Shown here: piece by piece, positions 9,427 through 17,457 of the stretch
Layout of the letters: each line of letters begins with the position of its first letter
Numbering within the stretch: the stretch's first letter is position 1
Origin: an uncultured Pseudophaeobacter sp.
GTDB lineage: Bacteria; Pseudomonadota; Alphaproteobacteria; Rhodobacterales; Rhodobacteraceae
Length of the DNA: 64,000 nt
Assembly: GCA_905479575.1 (NCBI GenBank)
Contig: CAJQNB010000029.1
Coordinates: forward strand, 18,523-82,522
Reading direction: 5' to 3'
Made by a program: the position numbers and the translations under genes
The notes under the pieces: model-generated
The model's database searches: none
What the model saw: only the letters and a program-made list of their open reading frames with translations
Told to the model about the DNA's origin: nothing

Positions 9427-9810
9427 TTAGCCGATTACGGGATGGTCCCGGTTCTGCATGCAGCGAATGATCATCTCGCGTTGCTTTTCTTCCTTGTCCA
9501 TTGTGCCTTCTGCGGCGCCGATCAGCCCGCCAATGGCGGCTCCGGCAATGGCATCCTCGTGGGATTCCCCGGCGCCGGTTGCGGCACCAATCAAAGCGCC
9601 GATCATGGCCCCTTCTGATGTCAGCTCATTGTCGTATCGCATCGCGATTTGGCGGCAATCCACCAGATCACTGTTGTAGCTGGCTGAGATCGGGCCACTG
9701 GTGCGCAGCGGTTGCGCGGCCGGCGACAGGCCGCAGGCGCTCACGCCTAGGCCCAGCGCCGTGACGGCGGCGGTCAGGATCAGTTTTGGGGTTACAAATT
9801 TGTCGGTCAT
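9427..9810 (-). CDS. Glycine-zipper lipoprotein, paralogue A
   Basis: This 127-residue protein begins MTDKFVTPKLILTAAVTALG and carries a lipobox ending SVSAC-like (GVSAC). The mature part contains a glycine-zipper helix pair (AMIGALIGAATGAGES, AGAAIGGLIGAAEG) and ends RCMQNRDHPVIG. Glycine-zipper lipoproteins sit in the outer membrane or periplasm, and their precise role here is unknown. The gene at 10834-11202 encodes a paralogue with the same domain order and the same CMQ-R-HPV-G tail. ATG 9810 was chosen because the signal peptide then starts normally; longer starts add a non-signal N-terminus. Confidence 0.78.
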   Translation of the reverse strand: MTDKFVTPKLILTAAVTALGLGVSACGLSPAAQPLRTSGPISASYNSDLVDCRQIAMRYDNELTSEGAMIGALIGAATGAGESHEDAIAGAAIGGLIGAAEGTMDKEEKQREMIIRCMQNRDHPVIG

Positions 9811-10008
9811 TACCAGAGTCCTTGTTTGAAATTCAGCAGCAGGTTGCCTGCTGTTGCGATCGGCCTGGAACATAGGAGGGAATTTTTAATCTGCAACAAT
9901 AAATTTCTGTAAAACAATAAAAAGTACTAGTTAAACAAAAAACTCTTGCCATCGACGGTGTCGGCTGCGATGACCGCAAGACAGGACGGAGATAGGAAGG
10001 GAAAGCCG

Positions 10009-10518
10009 ATGGCCTTGGTCGCACGAATACTGATGGGGGTGACCAGCGCTCTGATGGTGGCCTATATGGTGCTGATCTGTAGCCTGGTGATGATCGGAAA
10101 CTATGACGAGATCTGGGAGCTGGCAGATTTCCCGCCGCAGGATTTTGCCCCGTCGTCGATTGGCATCGCTCTTGGATTGTTTTTTGCTGTCGTTGTGGTT
10201 GGCGGACTGCTGATGACCTTTTGGCAATCACATCTGTTGCTGAAACTGGGGCGTACGCATCTGTTTCGCGCCTTGGCGCACCGGCTGCGTCTTTGCGGTG
10301 TTGGTCTGACCCTGATGTGGGTGGGGCTCTATGCCTTTATGAACCTGGTGCCGCTGACCCTGTCGATGGGACGTGTCGCACCTGATCTTATGGACATTGA
10401 ATGGTCCCCGTTTGAGATCGAAACAGTGTTTCTGGTTCTTGCCGCGGTGATGGTTGCCTTGTCAGAGACCTTGACACGCGCCGCAGAGATTGAAGACGAA
10501 AATAACCAGTTCCTATAA
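10009..10518 (+). CDS. DUF2975-type four-helix membrane protein
   Basis: This 169-residue protein starts at ATG 10009 behind AGGAAGGG. It has four predicted membrane segments (about residues 4-32, 46-70, 95-120 and 135-155), the usual shape of DUF2975 proteins. The next gene, 10 bp downstream, encodes a small XRE/Cro-type DNA-binding protein. A DUF2975 membrane protein paired with this kind of regulator is a recurrent but functionally unexplained arrangement. The pair is transcribed away from the glycine-zipper lipoprotein gene, and the AT-rich stretch 9811-10008 is their shared upstream region. Confidence 0.75.
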   Translation: MALVARILMGVTSALMVAYMVLICSLVMIGNYDEIWELADFPPQDFAPSSIGIALGLFFAVVVVGGLLMTFWQSHLLLKLGRTHLFRALAHRLRLCGVGLTLMWVGLYAFMNLVPLTLSMGRVAPDLMDIEWSPFEIETVFLVLAAVMVALSETLTRAAEIEDENNQFL

Positions 10519-10528
10519 GGGGATAGGC

Positions 10529-10744
10529 ATGCCGATCCGTGTGAACCTTGATATGATGCTGGTCCGTCGCAAAGTGAAATCCCGGGAACTGGCCGCCGCG
10601 GTTGGCATCACCGAGGCCAATCTGTCCCTGCTCAAATCCGGCAAGGTCAAGGGCGTGCGCTTTGCAACGCTGGATGCGATCTGCCAGTTTCTGGAGTGCC
10701 AGCCCGGCGACATTCTGGAATATCTGCCGGAAGAGGACAGTTAG
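10529..10744 (+). CDS. XRE/Cro-type helix-turn-helix regulator
   Basis: This 71-residue protein is little more than one HTH domain: MPIRVNLDMMLVRRKVKSRE, then the turn and recognition helix LAAAVGITEANLSLLKSGKV, ending with CQFLECQPGDILEYLPEED. The CQPGDILEY ending is typical of the YozG-like small XRE regulators that accompany DUF2975 proteins. A strong ribosome site (AAGGGGATAGG) precedes ATG 10529. It probably forms an operon with the membrane protein at 10009-10518 and may regulate it, although no operator could be assigned. Confidence 0.88.
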   Translation: MPIRVNLDMMLVRRKVKSRELAAAVGITEANLSLLKSGKVKGVRFATLDAICQFLECQPGDILEYLPEEDS

Positions 10745-10833
10745 GCCACCTGCCTTCGAAGAGCGGCCACTCTGGGCGAGGGGCTGGGAATGGCGTGCTT
10801 CTGCGGCAGGCGCCGATCAACTGCTCTGATCCC

Positions 10834-11202
10834 CTAGCCCGTTACGGGGTGACCGCGCTGCTGCATACATTGGACCAGGTAGTTGCGCTGCGCCTGCTTG
10901 ACCTCGGCATCGCCAATCGCAGCTCCAACGGCCGCCCCGACGACGGCCCCTGCCAGTGCCTTGTCGTGGCCTTCAAGCGCACCGCCCAGAGCGCCACCTG
11001 TTCCGACGATGGCTGCGGTCTTGCCGATATGGCCCTGGCCAACACGGCGGGCCTCGGCGCGGCACTGGGCCTCATCATTGGCATACCCACTTGGCAGAGC
11101 GCCACTGACCTGCAGCGGTGCCTCCAGCGGAACGGTGTCGCAGGCGGAGACTGCCAGGACAAGTAAACCACCACAAAGACCCGTCAAAATTCGGCTATTC
11201 AT
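10834..11202 (-). CDS. Glycine-zipper lipoprotein, paralogue B
   Basis: This 122-residue protein begins MNSRILTGLCGGLLVLAVSA with the lipobox Cys immediately after, behind a good ribosome site (GGGGAG). The mature chain has Gly/Ala zipper repeats (AIVGTGGALGGALEG, AGAVVGAAVGAAIGD) and ends VQCMQQRGHPVTG, matching the tail of paralogue A. The shared layout (lipobox, short PL-V-G-PSGY-like spacer, one Cys, zipper, CMQ-R-HPV-G) shows common ancestry. The two copies flank the DUF2975/XRE pair. Function is unknown; an envelope role is inferred from the lipid anchor. Confidence 0.78.
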   Translation of the reverse strand: MNSRILTGLCGGLLVLAVSACDTVPLEAPLQVSGALPSGYANDEAQCRAEARRVGQGHIGKTAAIVGTGGALGGALEGHDKALAGAVVGAAVGAAIGDAEVKQAQRNYLVQCMQQRGHPVTG

Positions 11203-11271
11203 CTGCTTTGCTCCCCAAAATCCAAAGGTGACACCGCCCCAGCGTAGGGCGCAGCAGTGGATTGAGCCAGC

Positions 11272-11311
11272 CCAAAAGAAAAAAGGCCATACCGCAGGGG
11301 CATGGCCTTTT
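11272..11311 (-). terminator. Terminator of the rpsF-rpsR-rplI operon
   Basis: On the minus strand AAGGCCAT pairs with ATGGCCTT around an 11-base loop, followed by TTTTCTTTTGG, 28 bp after the rplI stop. Confidence 0.85.
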
Positions 11312-11338
11312 CTAATTGATGTCTGATCAAAGAGTTGA

Positions 11339-11959
11339 TCAGGTTGCAGACTCTTCGTCAGCGGCCGCTGCGGGGGCATCGCCCTCGTCATCGTCGTCAG
11401 ATGCGGCAGAACCGATATCGTCAAACAGTTCAGAGATTTCGAATTCAGCAGCAGCTTCCTCTTCGGCAGCGAGCTCCTGGATCGATTTACCAGAGGCCTG
11501 CAGCTCAGCTTCTTCGGCCGAACGGGCTACGTTCAGTTTGATCTGAGCTTCGACTTCTGGGTGCAGTTTGACCAAAACGGTGTGCAGGCCGAGGTCTTTG
11601 ATCGGATCGATCAGAACAACCTGCTTTTTGTCGACCGAGAACCCGGCTTCGCTGGCGGCATCGGCGGCGTCGCGAGTGGTGACAGAACCGTAAAGCGAAC
11701 CGGCATCCGAAGCGGAGCGAATCACGACGAACTGCTGACCGTCCAGCTTTTCAGCCAGAGCGGCGGCTTCTGCTTTGGTTTCCAGATTGCGTGCTTCCAG
11801 CTGCGCTTTCTGTTCTTCAAAGGCGGCCAGGTTGGCTTCCGATGCGACCTTGGCTTTCGCCTGGGGCAGCAGGAAGTTGCGGGCAAACCCGGGTTTGACG
11901 TCTACAACGTCGCCCATCTGGCCCAGCTTGGCCACACGTTCAAGAAGGATAACTTGCAT
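11339..11959 (-). CDS. rplI: Ribosomal protein L9
   Basis: At 206 residues it is longer than the usual 150 or so because of an acidic Ala/Asp/Glu-rich tail ([20 protein letters not shown]), common in Rhodobacteraceae. The N-terminal rRNA-binding domain starts [20 protein letters not shown] with the [11 protein letters not shown] motif, followed by the long connecting helix and the C-terminal domain. It is part of the large ribosomal subunit. It is the last gene of rpsF-rpsR-rplI, 13 bp after rpsR, and ends at a clear terminator. Confidence 0.97.
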   Translation of the reverse strand: MQVILLERVAKLGQMGDVVDVKPGFARNFLLPQAKAKVASEANLAAFEEQKAQLEARNLETKAEAAALAEKLDGQQFVVIRSASDAGSLYGSVTTRDAADAASEAGFSVDKKQVVLIDPIKDLGLHTVLVKLHPEVEAQIKLNVARSAEEAELQASGKSIQELAAEEEAAAEFEISELFDDIGSAASDDDDEGDAPAAAADEESAT

Positions 11960-11972
11960 TGCTCAGGTCTCC

Positions 11973-12200
11973 TTACTTAACAGCATAGGGCAGCAGGGCG
12001 AGGAAGCGGGCGCGCTTGATAGCACGGGCCAGTTCACGCTGCTTCTTTGCCGAAACGGCGGTGATACGCGAAGGTACGATCTTGCCACGCTCAGAGATGT
12101 AGCGCTGCAGAAGACGGGTGTCTTTGTAATCGATCTTTGGCGCGTTGTCGCCCGAGAAGGGGCAGACTTTACGACGGCGGAAAAATGGTTTGGCTGCCAT
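11973..12200 (-). CDS. rpsR: Ribosomal protein S18
   Basis: This 75-residue protein begins [20 protein letters not shown]. The segment [20 protein letters not shown] and the [14 protein letters not shown] ending are the family signature. It binds S6 in the small-subunit platform. It is the middle gene of rpsF-rpsR-rplI. Confidence 0.98.
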   Translation of the reverse strand: MAAKPFFRRRKVCPFSGDNAPKIDYKDTRLLQRYISERGKIVPSRITAVSAKKQRELARAIKRARFLALLPYAVK

Positions 12201-12227
12201 GGTTTAGCGTCCTTTTCTCAAGCTAGA

Positions 12228-12581
12228 TCAGCGGCGCTCGCGACGGGTGTCGCGTTCGTCACGTTTCTGCATCTGGACCGAAGGTCCTTCGGCGTGCTCG
12301 TCGACCTTGATGGTCAGAACGCGCATCACGTCATCATGCAGGCGCATCAGGCGTTCCATTTCCTGAACAGCCGCTGCAGGTGCATCGGTGCGCAGGAAGG
12401 CATAGTGGCCCTTGCGGTTTTTGTTGATCTTGTAGGCCATCGTTTTGACGCCCCAGTATTCACTGTCAACGAGCTTACCTTCGTTGTCAGCCAATACGGC
12501 ACCAAAATGTTCGACGAGACCTTCAGCTTGCGAGTTGGACAGATCCTGACGCGCAATCATAACATGCTCATAGAGGGGCAT
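12228..12581 (-). CDS. rpsF: Ribosomal protein S6
   Basis: This 117-residue protein begins MPLYEHVMIARQDLSNSQAE. The conserved EYWGVKTMAYKINKNRKGHY segment and YAFLRTDAP are present. It forms the S6:S18 heterodimer on the platform of the 30S subunit. ATG 12581 is at the family N-terminus; a longer start at 12614 would add 11 unrelated residues. It is the first gene of the operon, with a candidate promoter at 12691-12718. Confidence 0.97.
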   Translation of the reverse strand: MPLYEHVMIARQDLSNSQAEGLVEHFGAVLADNEGKLVDSEYWGVKTMAYKINKNRKGHYAFLRTDAPAAAVQEMERLMRLHDDVMRVLTIKVDEHAEGPSVQMQKRDERDTRRERR

Positions 12582-12690
12582 GCGAACTCCAGTTTGTTTC
12601 AAGGCGCATTTCATAGACCGGGCGGTTGAGCCTTCCGCTGCCCTGTCACGAGAGTCTGCGCGGATCGAATGTGTCGCGGAAGGATGGCCT

Positions 12691-12718
12691 CATATAGCTG
12701 CTTTGACGCAAAGAGCAA
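12691..12718 (-). promoter_or_regulatory. Candidate sigma-70-type promoter of rpsF operon
   Basis: On the minus strand TTGCTC is followed after 16 bases by TATATG, about 110 bp upstream of rpsF. Confidence 0.5.
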
Positions 12719-12885
12719 GGTGAAATAGGTCACAAAGACATCTCAGGCGGGCAACATCAGCTGCTGCGGCAATTGCAGGGCTGGGTGAGATGCTGTTTTA
12801 CCGAATACGTCGACCAAAAGATAAGGGAAATCAACAATTCCCATCTCTCGCCCCATTGTCGCCCCATTCCTCGCGTCAAGCTTGG

Positions 12886-12900
12886 TTAATAAAACGTTAA
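12886..12900. promoter_or_regulatory. CtrA-type box TTAA-N7-TTAA
   Basis: TTAA TAAAACG TTAA is an exact match to the alphaproteobacterial CtrA consensus. It lies 42 bp upstream of the ATG at 12943, a position where CtrA could activate or repress that gene. Confidence 0.6.
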
Positions 12901-12942
12901 TCCGCACCGAGTTGGTGACGGTTCAGCAGATTGAGGCATATA

Positions 12943-13494
12943 ATGAGCATTTCCAGCCAGGCCCCGCTCCCCTATGGGCACCAGTACCGTTCCAGATTTA
13001 TGGGCAACGCGCGCACCGCTGGAAACCTGGCGACGGCGATGCCACTGGTTTTGAGCTTTGAGGCAAATTGGGGAGTGCGTATCTTTATGCTGCGTGGTCT
13101 GGGACTTGCCACACTGGTCAGTGCCAGCGGGCTGTGGCTGTTTCCAAGCAATGTTGCCGATCCTGAACTGAGCCTGCTGAAGGTTGGTGTTTCGGTATTG
13201 TTTTGTGTGCTCGGCCTGGTGTTGATGACCACCCGTAACCAGAACCAGCCGCCAGAGGCCTGTTTTGATCCGGTGCGCCGTGAGTTGCGGGTGCTGCGCT
13301 GCGACGCCCATGGGCAGCCCAAAACGGTTCTGCGCCGCAGCTACGATACCATTGGCGGTGCCCGGTTGAATGACGGAGCAGTGCAATTGTTTGAAAATGA
13401 CGGCAGCCTACTGATCGAGATTCCCCTTGGCAGCACGGCGGCGCGCAGTCAATTGCGCGACCAGCTGAGCGGCGCGGTGCAATTGTTCAATTGA
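12943..13494 (+). CDS. Uncharacterised two-helix membrane protein
   Basis: This 183-residue protein, not recognised, begins MSISSQAPLPYGHQYRSRFM. Two hydrophobic segments lie near residues 50-68 and 80-96. The C-terminal half (about 105-183) is soluble, with DPVRRELRVLRCDAHGQPKT, ending LRDQLSGAVQLFN, and has the alternating pattern of a small beta-rich domain. ATG 12943 is preferred to an in-frame TTG at 12931. A CtrA-type box 42 bp upstream suggests cell-cycle or motility/GTA-regulon control, which is an inference. Confidence 0.7.
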   Translation: MSISSQAPLPYGHQYRSRFMGNARTAGNLATAMPLVLSFEANWGVRIFMLRGLGLATLVSASGLWLFPSNVADPELSLLKVGVSVLFCVLGLVLMTTRNQNQPPEACFDPVRRELRVLRCDAHGQPKTVLRRSYDTIGGARLNDGAVQLFENDGSLLIEIPLGSTAARSQLRDQLSGAVQLFN

Positions 13495-13705
13495 TTTGTT
13501 CACGCCTGCGTGAGCAGATATGATATCTTCCTCCGGGAAACCTTGATAAATATGGGGCTCTGCGTCACCGCGCAGGGCCTTTGTTCTTTTCTCAACAGAT
13601 GATGTTGGAAAATGCCGGTTTCAATTTGGCTGCCCAGACCACAGGTTAAGCTCACAAGTTTTGACCACACTGAAACACTACTCTTCACCAACGGAGCGAA
13701 AACTA

Positions 13706-14281
13706 ATGAAAAAGATCCTTGCTGCTGCAGCACTTGTCGGCCTGAGCACAACCGCAGCCTTTGCTGCCCCCGAGAAATATGTCCTGGACTCCAGCCACAG
13801 CCAGATCGTGTTCAGCTACAACCACCTCGGGTTCTCGACCGGCGTTGGGATGTTCTCGGGCTTTGAAGGCGAGATCATGTTTGATCAGGAAGACCCTGCA
13901 AACTCCAGTGTTTCCGTTTCCATGCCGCTGAACTCCATGTTGACCGGCTGGCAGGCGCGGTTTGATCACTTCATGTCCGCCGATTTCTTTGGCGCCGAGG
14001 GCGACGAGCAGATCACCTTCACCTCCAGCAAGATTGAAGTGACAGGCGACACCACAGCTCACATCACCGGCGATCTGACCCTGAATGGCGTCACCAAATC
14101 CGTGGTTCTGGACGCAACCCTGAACCAGGTTGGCGATCACCCAATGGCAGGTAAGCCCTGGGCTGGTTTTGATGCCACCACCACGCTGGTGCGGTCTGAC
14201 TATGGCCTCGGCAAATTTGCGCCATATGTAGGCGATGAAGTCTCTGTGCAGATCTCTGTTGAAGCGATGAAAGCTGAGTAA
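13706..14281 (+). CDS. YceI-family periplasmic lipid-binding protein
   Basis: This 191-residue protein begins MKKILAAAALVGLSTTAAFA, a clear Sec signal cleaved after AFA. The mature protein starts APEKYVLDSSHSQIVFSYNH and follows the YceI beta-barrel pattern (GDLTLNGVTKSVVLDATLN, GFDATTTLVRSDYGLGKFAP). YceI proteins bind polyprenyl-type lipids such as ubiquinone-like molecules in an elongated lipocalin-like barrel. The ribosome site is ACGGAG. A second YceI domain, fused to cytochrome b561, is encoded 600 bp away on the opposite strand. Confidence 0.93.
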   Translation: MKKILAAAALVGLSTTAAFAAPEKYVLDSSHSQIVFSYNHLGFSTGVGMFSGFEGEIMFDQEDPANSSVSVSMPLNSMLTGWQARFDHFMSADFFGAEGDEQITFTSSKIEVTGDTTAHITGDLTLNGVTKSVVLDATLNQVGDHPMAGKPWAGFDATTTLVRSDYGLGKFAPYVGDEVSVQISVEAMKAE

Positions 14282-14316
14282 CAGCTGTTTCCCTGCTGAA
14301 AGCAATGACATGAAGG

Positions 14317-14347
14317 CGCCGCTTCCCCGAGGGAGGCGGCGTTTTTT
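14317..14347 (+). terminator. Terminator of the yceI gene
   Basis: An 11-bp stem CGCCGCTTCCC / GGGAGGCGGCG (one G-U) with a 3-base loop is followed by TTTTTT. Confidence 0.9.
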
Positions 14348-14369
14348 ATGTGAGAAACCCTGGTGGCAC

Positions 14370-14633
14370 TCAAAGGCTGCTGTGGCGTCGATTGACGATA
14401 AAGCCAGCGGGTCGTTCTGTGATGTCAAACCCCTGATCCTGCAGACCAGGAGAGAGTGCGTTGAATTCGGCGGTTGAGAGTGCGAGGCCCTGTATCTGGA
14501 TGTCCGCAACCTTTGGGTGGTGATCTTCGATATCCCACAGCACCCGCAACAGGCTGTCTTCGGGGCGCTCGTCGTTCTTCAGATAAAAGACGGCGCTTCC
14601 TTGCGCGAGGGTGCTTTGCTGCGCGAACCACAT
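14370..14633 (-). CDS. Small hypothetical protein
   Basis: This 87-residue reading frame begins MWFAQQSTLAQGSAVFYLKN and contains WDIEDHHPKVADIQIQGLAL; it is not recognised. It has no clear ribosome site. The codons just upstream (LVYSVANA) read like the N-terminal continuation of the same protein up to a TGA, so it may be the remnant of a longer gene. It lies between convergent yceI genes on the same strand as the downstream cytochrome gene. Confidence 0.4.
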   Translation of the reverse strand: MWFAQQSTLAQGSAVFYLKNDERPEDSLLRVLWDIEDHHPKVADIQIQGLALSTAEFNALSPGLQDQGFDITERPAGFIVNRRHSSL

Positions 14634-14810
14634 GGCGTTTGCGACTGAGTAAACAAGTCAGAGCGGGCCAGTCCATTTGCTCGTGTGGTTAATATCATAG
14701 GAGATGCAGGCCAACATCCCGTCAGGATGGCGCCGACATGGCAGGCGGTCGAGGCGTGCCAAGCCCCCAATCCATAAAACAGTACCGATGGGCCAGGCCA
14801 CGATCCGTAA

Positions 14811-14846
14811 AACGGAAAACCTCCCCAGGTTTCCCCGGAGAGGTTT
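14811..14846 (-). terminator. Terminator of the cytochrome b561-YceI gene
   Basis: On the minus strand AAACCTC pairs with GAGGTTT, with an inner CC/GG after one mismatch, followed by TTTTCCGTTTT, 40 bp after the stop. Confidence 0.6.
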
Positions 14847-14887
14847 GCTGCGTGGTGTGAGTGGTGGTTTAAGAGTGGGGCGCGGCG

Positions 14888-16156
14888 TTAGTTGGTCTGT
14901 TGGGCTGTGAGGGAAATATCCAGAACAACCTCAAAGCCCAGAGTGCCCTCGTCCTGGGTGCCCGCTCCGATGTCAAAATCAAGCCGGTTCACCACAGTCT
15001 GGCCCTGCATCTGAGCCGTGTCGCCATCGATTTGCAGGGTGAAGGGCAGGGTTAGGGGTTGTGTCTTGTCACGGATCGTCAGCTCTCCAACCGCTTGGTA
15101 TCCGGTCTCCAGCTTTTCCAGCTGAGCCTCAAACCGGGCCTTTGGGTATGTGGCGCTGTCAAAATAGTCCGCGCCCATGGCCTGATCTGTGACGGTGCCC
15201 AGGGTGAGTGAGGTAATGTCGATTTCAACCGCGACCTGGCCTGCGGGGCCTGGGGCATCCGGATTGTCAAAGGTGATATCTGCCTGCCAGTTGGCAAAGG
15301 AGCCGCTGACGCTGCTGCCCATTTGTTGAATGGTCAGGGCGAGTTTTCCGTCCTGCACGGTCCAGTTGCCTGTGCCGTTGCTGGCCTGGTTTTCACTTTG
15401 CGCCCCGGCCTGAGCCGCAGGGCTTGCCTCGGCGTGGCTGTGGCCATCGTGATCATGCGGTGTGCTCTGCGCCAGCATGACGCCACCGGTCAGGACCGCC
15501 GCCCAGATCACTGCTGCGATAGCTGCAGGAACTAGACTGTGCTTCTGCGCCGGTGGTGTTGGCAGGTCGCCGGAGTTGGGCAACATGCGGCGCAGGGTTG
15601 CGTCGCGGTCGATCACCACATGCTTCAGCGCGCCCGCTACATGCAGGCCAAAGGTGACCATCAGCGTCTTGGTTGAAATCCAATGCAGCGCGCCAAACAG
15701 AGCTGCGCTGGCATCAGACTTGGCCACAAAAGGCAGCTCCTGGCCAAAGGGCCACCAGATAGGGGCAAACCCGGTGCTGGCGGCATGGTGGATCCAGCCG
15801 GTCAGAGGGGTCGCCACCATGGCGCCGTAAAGAACCCAGTGCACGACCTCTGCGGCCAGGGCTTCGGGTTTGTTTTCAGGGTGCAACAGCCCCGGTTTGG
15901 GCTGGGACAGCGCCCAGACTATGCGGGCCAGCCCGGTAAAGAAGGCAGCAACGCCGATGGTCTTGTGGATGGAGAACAGCAGCACGGCACGCGACAGGGT
16001 CTCGGCAGAGCCATCAAAGCTGGGGCTTTGAATGTCATGGGCCAGATCGTTGGCAATCAGGCCCATCAGAAAGGCGGAAATCAGCAGGAGCGCTGTGAGC
16101 CAATGGAAGCTCTTGGTGACGCTGCCATAGCTGGAGGTGGTGTTTTGGGCTGGCAC
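14888..16156 (-). CDS. Cytochrome b561-YceI fusion protein
   Basis: This 422-residue protein has two domains. Residues 1-185 are a four-helix cytochrome b561-type domain with candidate haem-ligand histidines H18 (FHWL), H64 (SIHKTIG), H158 (LHWIS) and H172 (LHVAG). A fifth hydrophobic segment lies at about 209-229, then a His-rich linker HDHDGHSH (234-241). Residues 263-422 form a YceI barrel (NWTVQDGKLALTIQQMGSSV, MGADYFDSATYPKARFEAQL). The fusion places a lipid-binding barrel, probably periplasmic, beside a diheme quinol-oxidising module, which fits electron transfer involving a bound isoprenoid quinone. That role is inferred. Start ATG 16156. Confidence 0.9.
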   Translation of the reverse strand: MPAQNTTSSYGSVTKSFHWLTALLLISAFLMGLIANDLAHDIQSPSFDGSAETLSRAVLLFSIHKTIGVAAFFTGLARIVWALSQPKPGLLHPENKPEALAAEVVHWVLYGAMVATPLTGWIHHAASTGFAPIWWPFGQELPFVAKSDASAALFGALHWISTKTLMVTFGLHVAGALKHVVIDRDATLRRMLPNSGDLPTPPAQKHSLVPAAIAAVIWAAVLTGGVMLAQSTPHDHDGHSHAEASPAAQAGAQSENQASNGTGNWTVQDGKLALTIQQMGSSVSGSFANWQADITFDNPDAPGPAGQVAVEIDITSLTLGTVTDQAMGADYFDSATYPKARFEAQLEKLETGYQAVGELTIRDKTQPLTLPFTLQIDGDTAQMQGQTVVNRLDFDIGAGTQDEGTLGFEVVLDISLTAQQTN

Positions 16157-16442
16157 TGGGTTGGTTCCTTGAACAGGTGCGTTGCTGTTACTTTAGTCTT
16201 GCATCAGATCCATGCAATGGGGGGCTCTGTCCACCTGCGAACAGAGTTTGTGCAACAGAGTCTGTGCATAGGGACCGCTGGCGCAGGATCCTGCGGCGCC
16301 GAGTGCCAATCTGGCCGCCACCAAGGGGCCAGTTTCGGTGGGGTGGGATCGCGGCGGAACTGGGAACTGGGGTCAGTTCTCTTGTGCGTTGGGTCGGCTG
16401 CGTCTAAACCGGGGAAAACGATAGCGAAGGAAGTGACCCTTA

Positions 16443-17378
16443 ATGACGATCGCATTTGTATTTCCGGGGCAGGGCGCCCAGGCCATTGGAATGGGCCAGG
16501 CATTGGCAGAGACTTATCCGGCCGCAAAGGCTGTCTTTGATGAGGTCGATGCGGCGCTTGGTGAAAATCTCAGCAAGTTGATCTGGGAGGGCGACATCGA
16601 GACCCTGACCCTGACCCAGAACGCCCAACCAGCCCTGATGGCGACCTCTTTGGCGGCCATGCGGGCGCTGCAGGCCGAAGGTATTGCAATTGATCATGCG
16701 GGTTTTGTCGCCGGGCATTCGCTGGGGGAATATTCGGCGCTGGCCGCAGCCGGAGCGATTTCCATCGCAGATACCGCGCGCCTGCTACGGACCCGGGGCG
16801 AAGCCATGCAAAGCGCCGTTCCGGTAGGCATTGGTGCCATGGCTGCCCTTCTGGGGCTGGATTTTGCCACCGTAAAAGAGGTGGCTGCCGAGGCTGCAGC
16901 CGAGGGCGAAGTGGTCCAGGCGGCCAATGACAATGACCCCACTCAGGTGGTTGTCTCCGGTCACAAGGCCGCCGTGGAACGGGCCGCAGAAATTGCCAAG
17001 ACCCGTGGTGCCAAACGCGCAGTGATGCTGCCGGTCTCGGCGCCGTTTCACTGTGCGCTGATGCAGCCCGCCGCGGATGTGATGGCAGAGGCCCTGGCAG
17101 CGGTTGAAATCAAAGCCCCCGCCGTGCCGCTGATCGCCAATGTGCGCGCAGATGAAGTGAGCGACCCGGCTGAAATCCGCCAGCTGTTGGTGGAACAGGT
17201 CACCGGTTCGGTGCGCTGGCGTGAAAGCGTTCAGGCCATGGCCGCCAAAGGCGTGACAGAATTTTGGGAAATTGGCTCTGGCAAGGCCCTGTCCGGCATG
17301 ATCCGCAAGATCGACCGCAGCCTGACCTGCCGCCAGTTTGGCACGCCTGAGGCGGTTGCAGCCGTCACAGAGGCCTGA
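16443..17378 (+). CDS. fabD: Malonyl-CoA:ACP transacylase
   Basis: This 311-residue cytosolic enzyme begins MTIAFVFPGQGAQAIGMGQA. The nucleophile is Ser93 in GHSLGEY, and the catalytic His is in the VSAPFHCALM segment. It transfers malonyl from CoA to acyl carrier protein, the entry step of type II fatty-acid synthesis. The ribosome site AAGGAAG precedes the ATG. It is followed by fabG and acpP in the same direction. Confidence 0.97.
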   Translation: MTIAFVFPGQGAQAIGMGQALAETYPAAKAVFDEVDAALGENLSKLIWEGDIETLTLTQNAQPALMATSLAAMRALQAEGIAIDHAGFVAGHSLGEYSALAAAGAISIADTARLLRTRGEAMQSAVPVGIGAMAALLGLDFATVKEVAAEAAAEGEVVQAANDNDPTQVVVSGHKAAVERAAEIAKTRGAKRAVMLPVSAPFHCALMQPAADVMAEALAAVEIKAPAVPLIANVRADEVSDPAEIRQLLVEQVTGSVRWRESVQAMAAKGVTEFWEIGSGKALSGMIRKIDRSLTCRQFGTPEAVAAVTEA

Positions 17379-17457
17379 TCCCCACGCGCGTAAATGCGGT
17401 GCAACCGGGGCCGAGCGCGGCTCTGATGGTCCTGCACACGGAAATAAAGGAAGAGTT

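Larger units (their letters stand above)
12582..12942. other. Divergent upstream region of rpsF and the 12943 gene
   Basis: No gene was seen in these 361 bases. They contain a candidate rpsF promoter (12691-12718, minus strand) and a CtrA-type box (12886-12900). Confidence 0.6.
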
